From Anomaloglossus baeobatrachus (taxonomy: Eukaryota > Chordata > Amphibia > Anura > Aromobatidae), in NCBI RefSeq assembly GCF_048569485.1, contig NC_134353.1:702882958-702946957 (forward strand): a DNA stretch of 64,000 bases. The letters run 5' to 3'. Shown piece by piece: positions 34,658-44,438 of the stretch (position 1 is the first letter of the stretch; each line of letters starts with the position of its first letter). The notes below the pieces were generated by a model. The model saw only the letters and a program-made list of their open reading frames with translations, was not told where the DNA came from and searched no databases. The translations under genes were made by a program, and so were the position numbers.

Positions 34658-35643
34658 TGTTACACCTCATGGCTCTCCTGTTGCAAGGAATGAGGTGGTC
34701 CCCCATTCCTTGTCTGCCGCAAGCCCTCCTGCTCAGCAGCACCAAAGGTCTGGGAGACTGCGCAGTCTGCAGGAGCTGCCTCCTTGGAGACGCAGCAGAA
34801 GGGTGACACCTAGTGGTTCTCCCTTGCAAGGATTGGAGTGGTCTCCCATCCCTTGTCTGCCACGAGCCCTCCTGCTCAGCATCACAGAGGGTCAGGGAGG
34901 TTGCGCAGTGTGCAAAGGATGGATACTCAGGGAAGCAGCAAGATTTCCCTTATCTCTGCACATTGTGAAACCGAGGATCCCGCCTTTATGACCCAGAGGC
35001 AGGAAGATGAGTATGTGCCCCACGTGACGTCTTCTGATTCGCTCACTGATATCACACGGCCCGATAACGAGGCTGGTGGTGTGCTGAATCTTGACTGGCC
35101 GGGCCAAGACGTCACGAATCCTGATTGGGTCACGTCCATCTCGCGCCCGCCCTTGGGTAGAGCTACACCTCCTTAAAAGCTCCCCCTGCCATCATGGTGG
35201 TGCGCGACTGTCCTTCTATGTTTGGATGTCTGGCAGCGTGCTGCCACGCCACTGCTCAGGCATTATTGTCTTTTGTGGGCTTTGCCCTTGCTGCTCAGGC
35301 TGCACATGGTTTGCAGGCCGTGTTCCTACCTTGCTGCTCCGGCAGTATCTCCTTTAACAGGCCGTGTTCCTGTCCCAGGTGAGCTCCTCGAGTCTCCACT
35401 GGACTCACCTGGTTATTGAAAGCACACGTGCGTGGGCACCTCTGTGCTACCCTCGTGCCATATCCTGTGACTCCCGCTGGCACACGTGCGTAGGCACCTA
35501 TGTGCGTCCCCGTGCAACAGGTACACCGATCGAGAAGCCCCGAGCCATACAACCCTCACGGGTCACACCGCAAAGTGGACCTTGACCGGCGGAAGCTGTC
35601 CATTTCCCATCTTGGCACGCTTCCCCGGATCCCCCTCGTAACA
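34658..35643. repeat. solo LTR, 5-bp TSD CTGAT (fossil LTR element)
   Basis: The stretch starts TGTTACACC, ends CCTCGTAACA and is flanked by CTGAT on both sides (34653-34657 and 35644-35648). TG...CA-type inverted termini with a 5-bp duplication are the signature of an LTR left by recombination. A roughly 145-bp internal duplication (about 34662-34800 against 34805-34935, sharing CCTTGTCTGCC and GAGCCCTCCTGCTCAGCA) lies near its start. The family (Ty3/Gypsy or retroviral) is not resolved. The duplication is intact and identical, so it is not very old. Confidence 0.85.
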
Positions 35644-35768
35644 CTGATGGAGTTGTATGGTGGCTTGTTTTTTTGCGGGACAAAATGATGTGTTCAACAG
35701 TACCATTTCTTTATTCCACTTTTTTTGTCAGCTATATGATGAAAAGACAGTTTTTGCTACTTCTTTTA

Positions 35769-36350
35769 AGGGTCCTTTACACGCTGCGACATCGCTAGCG
35801 ATGTCGAGCGCGATAGCACCCGCCCCCATCGTACATGCGACATTTGCTGCTTGCTGCTGTAGCGAACATTATTGCTACAGCAGCGTCACACGCACATACC
35901 TGTGCAGCGATGTCGCTGTGACGGCCGAACAATCCCTCCCTCAAGGGGGAGGTGCGTTCGGCGTCATAGCTACATTACCGCAACGTCACTAAGCGGCCAG
36001 CCAATAGAAGCAGAGGGGCGGAGATGAGCGGGACGTAACATCCCGCGCACCTCCTTCCTTCCGCATTGCCGATGGAGGCAGGTAAGGAGATGTTTGTCGT
36101 TCCTGCGGTGTCACACATAGCGATGTGTGGTGCCGCAGGACCGACGAACAACATCGTACCGGCAGCAGCAACGATATTAAGGAAATGAGAGATGTGTCAA
36201 CGAGCAACGACTTTTGACGTTTTTGTGCTCGTTGGTCGTCGCTCATTTGTGTTACACGCTGCAATGTCGGTAACGGCGCCGGATGTGCGTCACTAACGTC
36301 GTGACCCCGACGATATATCGTTACCGATATCGCAGTGTGTAAAGCCCCCT
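35769..36350. mobile_element. PIF/Harbinger-like MITE family H, copy 3, TSD TTA
   Basis: Ends AGGGTCCTTTACACGCTGCG and TGTAAAGCCCCCT are inverted repeats flanked by TTA (35766-35768 and 36351-36353). It shares GGGGCGGAGATGAGCGGGAC and CACATAGCGATGTGTG blocks with the other copies. Non-coding, 582 bp. Confidence 0.86.
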
Positions 36351-36909
36351 TTACTGTGTTCACTGAAGGGTTTAAGTAGTGTGACAGTTTTATAGCTCGG
36401 ATAGTTGGACGCAGCAATATTAAATATCTGTATTTTTTTTTTCTTTTTAAACAAATAATTATTTATTGGAATAATTTAGCTTTTTTATTTTCCTTTTTTT
36501 TTTTTTTTTTTTAAATTTATTTTAACTTTTTCACTTAGTCCCTATAAAGGATCGCAGCTGCAATGTTCTGCAATGCTCGACCACTGGAGAACATTGCAGC
36601 TGTCAGAGCTGCATAGAGAAAGCTTGAGTGATTATGCTGCAGGCATGATCACACATGCTTTCCGTAGTCAGGTGACCCGGAGGTCATCACGATCACCTCA
36701 GGTCACCATGAGAAAGAGATTACATCATGGGGGCCCCAATTGGAGGAGTGCGATTCCTTTCCCAATCCCTTAAGTACCGCGATCGGCATCAATCGCCGCA
36801 TTTAAGGGGTTAAATAGCTAGAGGTGGCACAGGCACCAACCATGGCTGTGAGGGCCAGGTCTCGGCTGTCAGATAAGCCGAGTCACCGGCGGAAATTGCC
36901 AGGATGTAA

Positions 36910-37347
36910 GGCTATGTGCCCACGGGAGCTTGCTCCTGCGGATTTTTCCGCGGAAAACCTGCGGATTTATCTGGATTTTCCAGATAAACCGGCAGTTTTC
37001 AGCAAGTACAGACACTCCCCATGTTACCCTATGGGACACGGGGAGTGTCTGTGTCCATGCTGCGGAATGTGCGACTGCGGAATATGCTGCGGATGTCTCG
37101 CAGCCGCACATATCTGCATGTCAATTATTCCTGCGGATTTACCTGCGGAAATCCCGGTGCTCCACTATGGAGATAGAGGCTGGCACTTCCGCAGGTAAAT
37201 CGCATGAATGTCCTCAGGTTTACCGCAGCAATTCCGCTGGAATCCCGCAGCTATGTATAGCTGCGGATTCCGGTGAGCTGCTGCGGTAAACCTGCGGCCA
37301 CACCGGCGGATATATCCGCAGGAGCAAGCTCCCGTGGGCACATAGCC
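36910..37347. mobile_element. PIF/Harbinger-like MITE (GGCTATGTGCCCAC family)
   Basis: Terminal repeats GGCTATGTGCCCACGGGAGC and GCTCCCGTGGGCACATAGCC are perfect over 20 bp and extend with AAGCTCCTGCGG-type sequence. They are flanked by TAA on the left and TTA on the right. The same family enters at 63708 at the window edge. Non-coding. Confidence 0.85.
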
Positions 37348-37394
37348 TTACAGTATGTCCTCGGTCGTTAAATCATTGGATGGAAAGGGGTAAA

Positions 37395-38108
37395 AGAAAA
37401 AAAAAGTGTCTATGCTGAGATAATCTTATAGATGTATCCCTACTAGTGATGAGCGAGTATGCTTGTTACTACTCGGTACTCGCACGAGTATCAATGTACT
37501 CGGGCTACTCGGCGGGGACCGAGTAATCTCGCGATACTCGTGCTGTACTCGTGGTCTTCATGTTGGCGCTCTTTTTACAGCCATCCCTTATGCAGGGATT
37601 GGCTGGCAGACCACTGCAATGCCACAGCCCTGTTGTGGAATTGCAGTGATTGGCCAGCCCGCACAGCGTGACCGTGCCTTTAGCCCGACACTTCCCCGCT
37701 CGGCTACGGCCCCTCCCGCACTCCACTCCGCGTGTGTATATATATATATATATATATATATGCACGCTTACACACACACGCACGTTTTTTTTTTTAATTT
37801 ACAGTTTTCTGGTTTCTACATGCTGCCGGGGGTGATTTCACAAAAATACTCGGGTCTCCCATAGGATAACATTGGGCTCGGTGCTCGGGCCGAGTACACG
37901 AGTATCTTGGGATGCTCGGCCCGAGCCTCGAGCACCCGAGCTTTTTGGTACTCGCTCATCACTAATCCCTACTATATACTGTGTAACGGATGTGTCTGAC
38001 CGTATAGGGACATGACTGATCCTGGGCCAGGGAAGAAGTAAAAGAGTTATTCAGACATTACAGCAAAGGATCACAGATGATTGTGAGGTTAAGCATTTCC
38101 CTGCCTGT

Positions 38109-38161
<53 letters not shown>

Positions 38162-38355
38162 AAATGATTTACCTCAAAGAAAGAATAGTTTGTGATCCTG
38201 TGCTGTAATGACTTTATACTTTTTTTTTTTTTTCCCTCCCCCTGCTCAGGAGCTGTGGAATGAGACCAAGTCCCTGTACGGTCAGACAGTCATTACACAA
38301 TACATAGCAGGGACATATATATAAGGCTATCTCAGCACAGGTACATTTTTTTTTT
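37395..38355. repeat. palindromic repeat split by a hAT MITE
   Basis: The left part (37395-37443 and 37973-38100: GTGTCTATGCTGAGATA, GACCGTATAGGGACATGACT) is mirrored by 38160-38355 (GTCCCTGTACGGTCAGACAG, TATCTCAGCACAGGTAC). The centre is a pure T run of 45 followed by 10 A (38110-38164). Confidence 0.75.
37444..37964. mobile_element. hAT-type palindromic MITE, 8-bp TSD ATCCCTAC
   Basis: Ends TAGTGATGAGCGAGTA and TACTCGCTCATCACTA are inverted repeats flanked by identical ATCCCTAC (37436-37443 and 37965-37972). The 521-bp interior is mostly built of ACTCGG/CCGAGT repeats and a (TA)n run (37737-37761). TAGNG termini with 8-bp duplications define the hAT group. Non-coding. Confidence 0.9.
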
Positions 38356-38543
38356 TAAGCAAATCCAAATGTGGAAATTACTATTCCAAGATTTATTCAT
38401 TAAATTAATTTTAAAATAAACTTTGTTCTAGAGAAAATGCCTTTAAATACTGCAGTCAATAATGACTACGACATTAACCCCATCGGCATCCTCAGATCAT
38501 GTTTGTGTGGCCTTGATGGTTGTCATGACAGTTCGCGGCCTTA

Positions 38544-39102
38544 AGGCCCTGTCACACGCAGCGATATCGATAACAATATCGCCAGCGAGCGTACCCCTCC
38601 CCGTAGTTTGTGCGTCACGGGCAAATCGATGCCCGTGGCGCACAAAATCGTTAGGAGCCGTCACACGGACTTACCTGCCTAGTGACGTCGCTGTTGCTGG
38701 CGAACTGCCTCCTTCCTAAGGGGGAGGTTCGTGCGGCGTCACTAAGCGGCCGCCCAATAGAAGCAGAGGGGCGGAGATGAGCGGCCGTAACATCCCGCCC
38801 ACCTGCTTCCTTCCTCATTGCCGGCGGCTGCAGGTAAGCTGCAGTTCGAAGTTCCCGAGGTGTCACACATAGCGATGTGTGCTGCTTCGGGAATGACAAA
38901 CAACCTGCGTTTTCAACAATCAACGATTTTTTGAAAACGAACGACGTGTCAACGATGGACGATTTGGTGAGTATTTTCCATCGTTAACGGCCGTTCGTTG
39001 GTGTCACACGCAACGACGTCGCTAACGATGCCGGATGTGCGGCACGGAATCTGTGACCCCGGCGATAAATCGTTAGATACGTCGCTGTGTGTGACAGCGC
39101 CT
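38544..39102. mobile_element. PIF/Harbinger-like MITE family H, copy 4, TSD TTA
   Basis: Ends AGGCCCTGTCACACGCAGCG and TGTGTGTGACAGCGCCT are inverted repeats flanked by TTA (38541-38543 and 39103-39105). The interior shares GGGGCGGAGATGAGCGGCCG and CACATAGCGATGTGTGCTGC with the other copies. Confidence 0.86.
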
Positions 39103-39275
39103 TTAGAGTCTCCCAGATAGTGACCTGTTTAGAAAGACTATAATTTAGGTGGTAAAAATAACATTTCTCTTTCCTGCATACCACTTTACATCTATTCTTT
39201 TAAAGCAGGTGAAGGGTTTTGAATATTTTGCAGGTACTGTTTGTAAAAATGGTGTCACTTTCAGGGGTTTCTAAC

Positions 39276-40438
39276 ATATACACTACCGTTCAAAAGTTTG
39301 GGGTCACCCAGACAATTTTGTCTTTTCCATAAAAAAAAAAAATGCTCATACTTTTATTTATCAAATGAGTTGCATAATGAATAGAAATATAGTCCAGACA
39401 TTGACGAGGTTAGAAATAATGATTTTTACTTGAAATAATAATTTTCTCCTTCAAACTTTGCTTTCGTCACAGAATGCTCCTTTGCAGCAATTCCAGCTTT
39501 GCAGACCTTTGGCATTCTAACTGTTAATTTGATGAGGTAATCTGGAGATATTTCACCCCATGCTTCCAGAAGCCCCTCCCACAAGTTGGATTGGCTTGAT
39601 GGGCACTTTTTGCGTACCATACGGTCAAGCTACTCCCACAACAGCTCAATAGGGTTGAGATCTGGTGACTGGGCTGGCCACTCCATTACAGATAGAATAC
39701 AAGCTGCCTGCTTCTTCCCTAAATAGTTCATGCATAATTTGGAGGTGTGCTTTGGGTCATTGTCCTGTTGTAAAATGAAATTGGCTCGAGTCAAGTGCTG
39801 TCCACAGGGTATGGCATGGCGTTGCAAAATGGAGTGATAGCCTTCCTTATTCAAAATCCCTTTTACCTTGTACAAATCTCCCACTTTACCAGCACCAAAG
39901 CAACCCCAAACCATCACATTACCTCCACCTTGCTTGACAGATGGCGTTAGGCACTCTTCCAGCATCTTTTCAGTTGTTCTGCATCTCACAAATGTTCTGT
40001 GTGATCCAAACCCCTCAAACTTCGATTCGTCTGTCCATAACACTTTTTTCCAGTCTTCCTTTGTCCAATGTCTGTGTTCTTTTGCCCATATTAATCTTTT
40101 ACTTTTATTAGCCAGTCTCAGATATGGCTTTTTCTTTGCCAATCTGCCCTGAAGGCTAGCATCTCGGAGTTGCTTCTTCACTGTAGACGTTGACACTGGC
40201 GTTTTGCAGGTACTATTTAATGAAGCTGTCAGGTAAGGACCTGTGACGTGTCGATTTCTCAAACTAGAGAGACTCTAATGTACTGGTCTTGTTGCTCAGT
40301 TGTGCAGCGGGGCATCCCACTTCTCTTTCTACTTTCTTCTCTTTCTACTACAGCCTGTTTGTGCTCTCCTGTGAAGGAAGTAGTACACACCGTTGTAGGA
40401 AATCTTCAGTTTCTTTGCAATTTCTTGCATGGAATATC
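39276..40438 (-). mobile_element. Tc1-like transposon C, 5'-truncated
   Basis: The plus-strand left end TACACTACCGTTCAAAAGTT is a typical Tc1-like terminal repeat; it is the 3' end of this minus-strand element. The element stops near 40438, where an unrelated inverted repeat begins, so the start of the transposase and the other terminal repeat are missing. Confidence 0.92.
39420..40438 (-). pseudogene. Tc1 transposase pseudogene (transposon C)
   Basis: The minus-strand frame shows the DD34E core: 'VLWTDESKFEGFGSHR' (first D), 'GGGNVMVWGCFGAGKVGDLY', '[14 protein letters not shown]' (second D) and 'SPDLNPIELLWE' (E). A stop codon follows immediately after ELLWE (at about 39630), in place of the Glu usual in the family, after which the frame continues as 'LDRMVRKKCPSSQ'. 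The C-terminal tail to about 39426 is otherwise well kept. The N-terminal DNA-binding region is partly in another frame (40260-40438, around 'VVEREESRKRSG'-type sequence) and lacks its start. The gene is dead by truncation and one stop, but its core is better kept than in transposon A. Confidence 0.9.
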
Positions 40439-40522
40439 CTCCATAAACGTGCTCAGAGCTTTCCTTCTCTTCCCGACGCATTTCCTCTTTGGGGATTTAT
40501 CAGGGGAAATTTTGGAGGCCTA
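40438..40522 (-). repeat. left arm of an inverted repeat with a decayed hammerhead-like motif
   Basis: This 85-bp stretch is the reverse complement of 43008-43092. On the minus strand (40509-40469) it reads TTTCCC, CTGATAA, a spacer, GAAA, TGC, GTC and GGGAAG. The hammerhead core CTGATGA is changed to CTGATAA here, so this copy is probably inactive. Confidence 0.75.
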
Positions 40523-40654
40523 GGCTACTTTCACACGGCATCCGTCACAATGCGTTGTGTGACGCATGTGATGGATGCGTTGTAAATAGTGTGATATAAA
40601 GGCAACGGATTCCTGTGAAATAACGCGTTGCGTTAAGCCGAGAAAGAGAGAGCC

Positions 40655-41570
40655 CCCATCCTCACTGCACACACCCCGGCACTACCGCCTCCATCACTGA
40701 ACACACCCCACCACTACATCCCCATCATCATCACCGCACACACCGCCGGCACTACCGCCCCATCATCTTCACTGCACGCACCTCGGCACTACAGCCCCCA
40801 TCATCATCACTGCACTCACCACGGCACTACTGCACTCATCACCGCACACACCGGTAGTACCGCCCCCATCATCCCCGCACATACACTGGTACTACCGCAC
40901 TCCTCATCACAGCACACACCGGCACAACCGCTCCCATCATCACCGCACACACGCAGGCACAACCGCTCCCATCATCACCGCACACACGCAGGCACAACCG
41001 CTCCCATCATCACCGCACACACGCAGGCACTACCGCACCCATCATCATCGCACACACACACCCCGGCAGTATCGCCCCCATCATCCCCACACATACACTG
41101 GCACTACCGCACTCATCATCACCGCACACACGCAGGCACTACTGCACTCATCACCGCACACACGCAGGCACTACCGCTCCCATCATCACCGCACACAGGC
41201 AGGCACTACCGGACTCATCATCCCCGCACAGAGGCAGGCACTACCGCACTCATCATCCCCGCACAGAGGCAGGCACTACCGCACTCATGATCCCCGCACA
41301 GAGGCAGGCACTACCGCACTCATCATCCCCGCACACACCCCAGCACTATCGCACCCATCATCACCGCACATACACCGGCACTACTGCACTCATCACCGCA
41401 CACACCCAGGCACTACCACCCCATCATCACCGCACACACGCAGGCACTGCCGCACTCATCATCACTGCACACATACCAGCACCCATCATCCATCACCGCA
41501 CACACACAGGCACTAACAAACTCATCACCGCCTACACACTGGCACTACCGCTCCCATCATCACCGCACAC
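40655..41570. repeat. minisatellite, unit about 35 bp (CCCATCATCACCGCACACAC...)
   Basis: About 25 diverged units of CATCATCACCGCACACAC-GCAGGCACTACCG type. Four consecutive units near 40915-41040 are almost identical with a 35-bp period. The open frame across it (threonine/histidine rich) is a by-product of the repeat. Confidence 0.88.
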
Positions 41571-41719
41571 ATTACCTCAGTACTGTCCCCCGCTGACAGC
41601 GCGACTCACTTCAGTTGCTGCCTGGAGCTGACAGAGAGCAGCGTTGTTCTACTGCCAGCTTAATGTAGCAGAGCTGGATGCGTCGCGGGACCTCGTGTGG
41701 ATTACGCCGCACCTGGAGG

Positions 41720-42520
41720 GGTATTTGGGGATTAGTAAAGTGGTGAAAGAGGGTGTTTTTTTTATCTTTTATTCCAAATAAAGTATTTTTTCGGGTGTAT
41801 GTGTTTATTTACTGTTACTTACAGGTTAATCATTGTGGGTGTCTCATAGATGCCTGCCAATTCTTTGAAGAGGAATCAGGTGCACAGCAATATAAATACA
41901 CAATTCTAAAGGGTGCTGCCACATGTAGTCAAAGATACTATTGCAATAGTATCATAGACGCTTGCCATGATTAACCTAGGACTTAGTGGCAGCTGTGGGC
42001 TGCTGCCATTAACTCCTTATTACCTCGATTGCCACCCCACCAGGGCAATTCGGGATGAGCCGGGTAGAGTCCCGGGACTGTCGCATCTAATGGATGCGGC
42101 AATTCCGGGCGGCTGCTGGCTGATATTGTTAGGCTAGGGGGCTCTCCATAACGTGGGGCTCCCCATCCTGAGAATACCATCCTTCAGCCGTGTGACTTTA
42201 CCTTGGCTGGTATCAAAATTAGGGGGGACCGCACGCCGGTTTTTTTTTTAATTATTTATTTATTGTACTGCACGATATAGACCCGCCCACTGGCGGCTGT
42301 GATTGGTTGCAGTGAGACAGCTGTCACTCAGTGTGGGGGCGGGTCTGACTGCAACCAATCATAGGCGGGGGAAGCAGGGAATACGAGATGGATTAATGAG
42401 CGGCCGGCATTTTCAAAAGAGGAAAAGCCGCTGGAGCTTTGTGACAACTGTGCAGCATCGCGCCCGTGATCGGTAAGTATGAGAGAGGGGAGGAGAGGGG
42501 AGAGAGACCAGGAGTGATTT
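41720..42520. repeat. hAT-like family fragment inside the Harbinger-like element
   Basis: It shares GATTGGTTGCAGTGAGACA, GTCTGACTGCAACCAATCA and GCTGGTATCAAAATTAGGGG blocks with 21257-22200, 25073-26348 and 45560-46480. No ends are identified. Confidence 0.55.
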
Positions 42521-42841
42521 TAAACGATTATGATCGTTCTGCTGGATTTTGTTCCGTCAGCAGATTCCGCCGCTTAGCGCATAGCGGCGGAATCCGCCAC
42601 CATAGACAATCATTAGACACCTTGGCGGATTCCAACGGAATCCGTCAAGGTGAGTTATTTTAACAACCCAAAAAACACTACATGCAGCGTTCCCGCCGCC
42701 CGATGCTGCGTCAAAATAACGACACTTGCGTTACAGTGCATAGTCAATATAAGTCTATGGAGAGTAGCACAGTGCGTTAACGGACTGCACTATTCTCCAT
42801 AGCGGCGAATTGCGCTGAATGCAAGTGTGAAAGTAGCCTTA

Positions 42842-43095
42842 TCAAGGGAGCATGGAGCTTATTAATCCCTGTGCATGAACTTCCATGTCACGCTGTGTCA
42901 GGGGCCGCGCTTCCTAAGAGGCCACGTGGATTCTATAAGAGCGGCCCCTGACACATCGTGACCTGGAAGTTCATGCACAGGGATTAATAAGCTCCATGCT
43001 CCCTTGATAAGCCTCCAAAATTTCCCCTGATGAATCACCAAAGAGGAAATGCGTCGGGAAGAGAAGGAGAGCACTGAGCATGTTTATGGATCTTT
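42842..43095. repeat. palindrome and right arm of the hammerhead-bearing inverted repeat
   Basis: 42842-42918 mirrors 42925-43007 (ATCAAGGGAGCATGGAGCTT against AAGCTCCATGCTCCCTTGAT; GACACATCGTGACCTGGAAG against CTTCCATGTCACGCTGTGTC). 43008-43092 mirrors 40438-40522. Together they form one head-to-head inverted duplication of about 165 bp per arm, whose left arm was split by the element at 40523-42838. Confidence 0.82.
43021..43061 (+). ncRNA. candidate minimal type-I hammerhead ribozyme
   Basis: The conserved core is in order: stem I 5' strand TTTCCC (43021-43026), CTGATGA (43027-43033), a 12-nt stem-loop II (weak, two clear pairs), GAAA (43046-43049), a tiny stem III with T-G-C-G, the cleavage triplet GTC (43053-43055) and stem I 3' strand GGGAAG (43056-43061), which pairs with TTTCCC. 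Penelope-like elements and retrozymes are known to carry such minimal hammerheads with a very short stem III and the consensus GAAACGCGTC; here one position differs (T for the first C after GAAA). Stem II is poor, so activity of this copy is uncertain. Confidence 0.5.
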
Positions 43096-43151
43096 ACCTT
43101 GGGCTGTAACAAGTTTTTGTGGAGTTTCACATACCCCATGCCCTACTATAA

Positions 43152-44376
43152 GGCTAAGTTCACATTTCCGCTAAAATGTATCAGTCTTAATCCGCTGCTA
43201 TGGCAAACAACGGAATCCGTTTAGCGGATTCTGTTGTGTCCCATAGACTTGCATTAGTGGCGGATTGCAACTGATGACCCTGTGTTGCGTCCGCTGCGTC
43301 GCGGTCCGTCGTTTTTTGACTGACCGCTTGGCGGGGAGCAATGCAGAATGTAACGTTTTTCTGGCCGTCAAAATTGACGCACCACGCAGGAATCACTCTT
43401 GTAATGTATGTCTATGGTGCTGGATTCCGTCGTAATCCGTCTTACGACGAAATCCAGTGCTGGATTCCGTCATGCTCTACTGAGCATGCCCAGCAGGTTT
43501 GGCACACCCACCGGGCTGTCCCAAACACAAACGGATCATGACTGATCCGTCAAAAAACGGACGCACAGCGGATGCAACGGATCAGTTTTTTCACAGGATT
43601 TCACTGCGCATGCTCTCTCTGGCTCCCTCCACCCGTAACAAGGGTACACATCGGGTAACCAAGGAACCCTGGTTACGTGTGACGGGAGCCCGACACTTCC
43701 CCGCTCGGCTCCGCTCCCTCCCTCACACACAAAACACACACACACACTCACCTGTCCCCCAGCGATGCAGTCCCCGCGGCACTGACGTCCTCAGCCATGG
43801 CCCTGCTCGACTCCACCCACTTCGCACTCCGCCCCCCGCACACATTGTCAGCGACCGAACGATCAGCTGATCAACCGGCGGCCGGCTACTGAGTGATCGG
43901 CTGATCACCCGGCGGCCGGCTACTGTGAGCGATCAGCTGATCACCTGGCGGCCGGCTACTGTGAGTGATCGGCTGATCACCTGGCGGCCGGCTACTGTGA
44001 GTGATCGGCTGATCACCCGGCGGCCGGCTACTGTGAGTGATCGGCTGATCACCCGGCGGCCGACTACTGTGAGTGATCGGCTGATCACCCGGCGGCCGAC
44101 TACTGTGAGTGATCGGTTGATCACCCGGCGGCCGACTACTGTTAGTGATCGGCTGATTACCCGGCGGCCGACTACTGTTAGTGATCGGATGATCACCCGG
44201 CGGCCGACTACTGTTAGCAATCAGCTGATCGTTCACAGTAGTCTGCCGACGGTAAAACTGTAAAAAAACAAAATAAATTGCGTTGTTTTGCAGCATCCGT
44301 TGCGCCACTATATGCAACACATCCTTCACACAACGCAATGCTACGGATACCGTTCAACCCAAGTGTGAAACTAGCC
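43152..44376. mobile_element. PIF/Harbinger-like element with 36-bp minisatellite, TSD TAA
   Basis: Ends GGCTAAGTTCACATTT and AAGTGTGAAACTAGCC are imperfect inverted repeats flanked by TAA (43149-43151 and 44377-44379). The interior includes GGAATCCGTTTAGCGGATTC-type palindromes and the minisatellite at 43858-44228. Non-coding. Confidence 0.8.
43858..44228. repeat. 36-bp minisatellite, about 10 units
   Basis: The unit reads GATCGGCTGATCACCCGGCG followed by GCCGGCTACTGTGAGT. There are about ten head-to-tail copies with few differences. Since 36 is a multiple of three, several frames stay open with 12-residue repeats (e.g. SDRLITRRPTTV); these are not genes. Confidence 0.93.
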
Positions 44377-44438
44377 TAAGGCTACTTTCGCACTTGCGTT
44401 GGATGGCTTCGGTTGCTATCCGCAGCCTTGAGGAATAA

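Larger units (their letters stand above)
34480..36810. repeat. dispersed frog-type repeat carrying a solo LTR and a MITE
   Basis: Three pieces (34480-34657, 35649-35766, 36353-36810) read as one repeat of the 20336-21185 type once the solo LTR and the Harbinger-like MITE are set aside. Examples are TTATAACTTTTTAATTTTTTGG before the LTR and GGAGTTGTATGGTGGCTTG after it. Confidence 0.6.
40523..42838. mobile_element. 2.3-kb PIF/Harbinger-like non-autonomous element with an internal minisatellite
   Basis: Ends GGCTACTTTCACAC and GTGTGAAAGTAGCC are perfect inverted repeats, flanked by CTA on the left and TTA on the right, a slightly eroded TTA duplication. Removing the element rejoins the two parts of a palindrome (GGGGAAATTTTGGAGGC with TTATCAAGGGAGCATGG), as the intact arm at 42925-43020 shows. 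The interior holds a minisatellite (40655-41570) and a hAT-like fragment (41720-42520). No transposase. Confidence 0.85.

Noticed and set aside
23539-39102. microRNA genes in the many hairpins
   Set aside because: The hairpins are MITE and foldback arms hundreds of bases long with terminal repeats and target duplications; nothing in the sequence marks a processed microRNA.
41287-41631. Thr/His-rich 114-codon open frame
   Set aside because: It is a frame through the 35-bp minisatellite; the composition comes from the repeat.
43858-44228. CRISPR-like array
   Set aside because: The units are contiguous with no spacers, and the setting is a vertebrate genome.
43886-44338. A 150-codon repeat protein on the minus strand
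   Set aside because: It is the 36-bp minisatellite read in frame; both strands and other frames are open as well.
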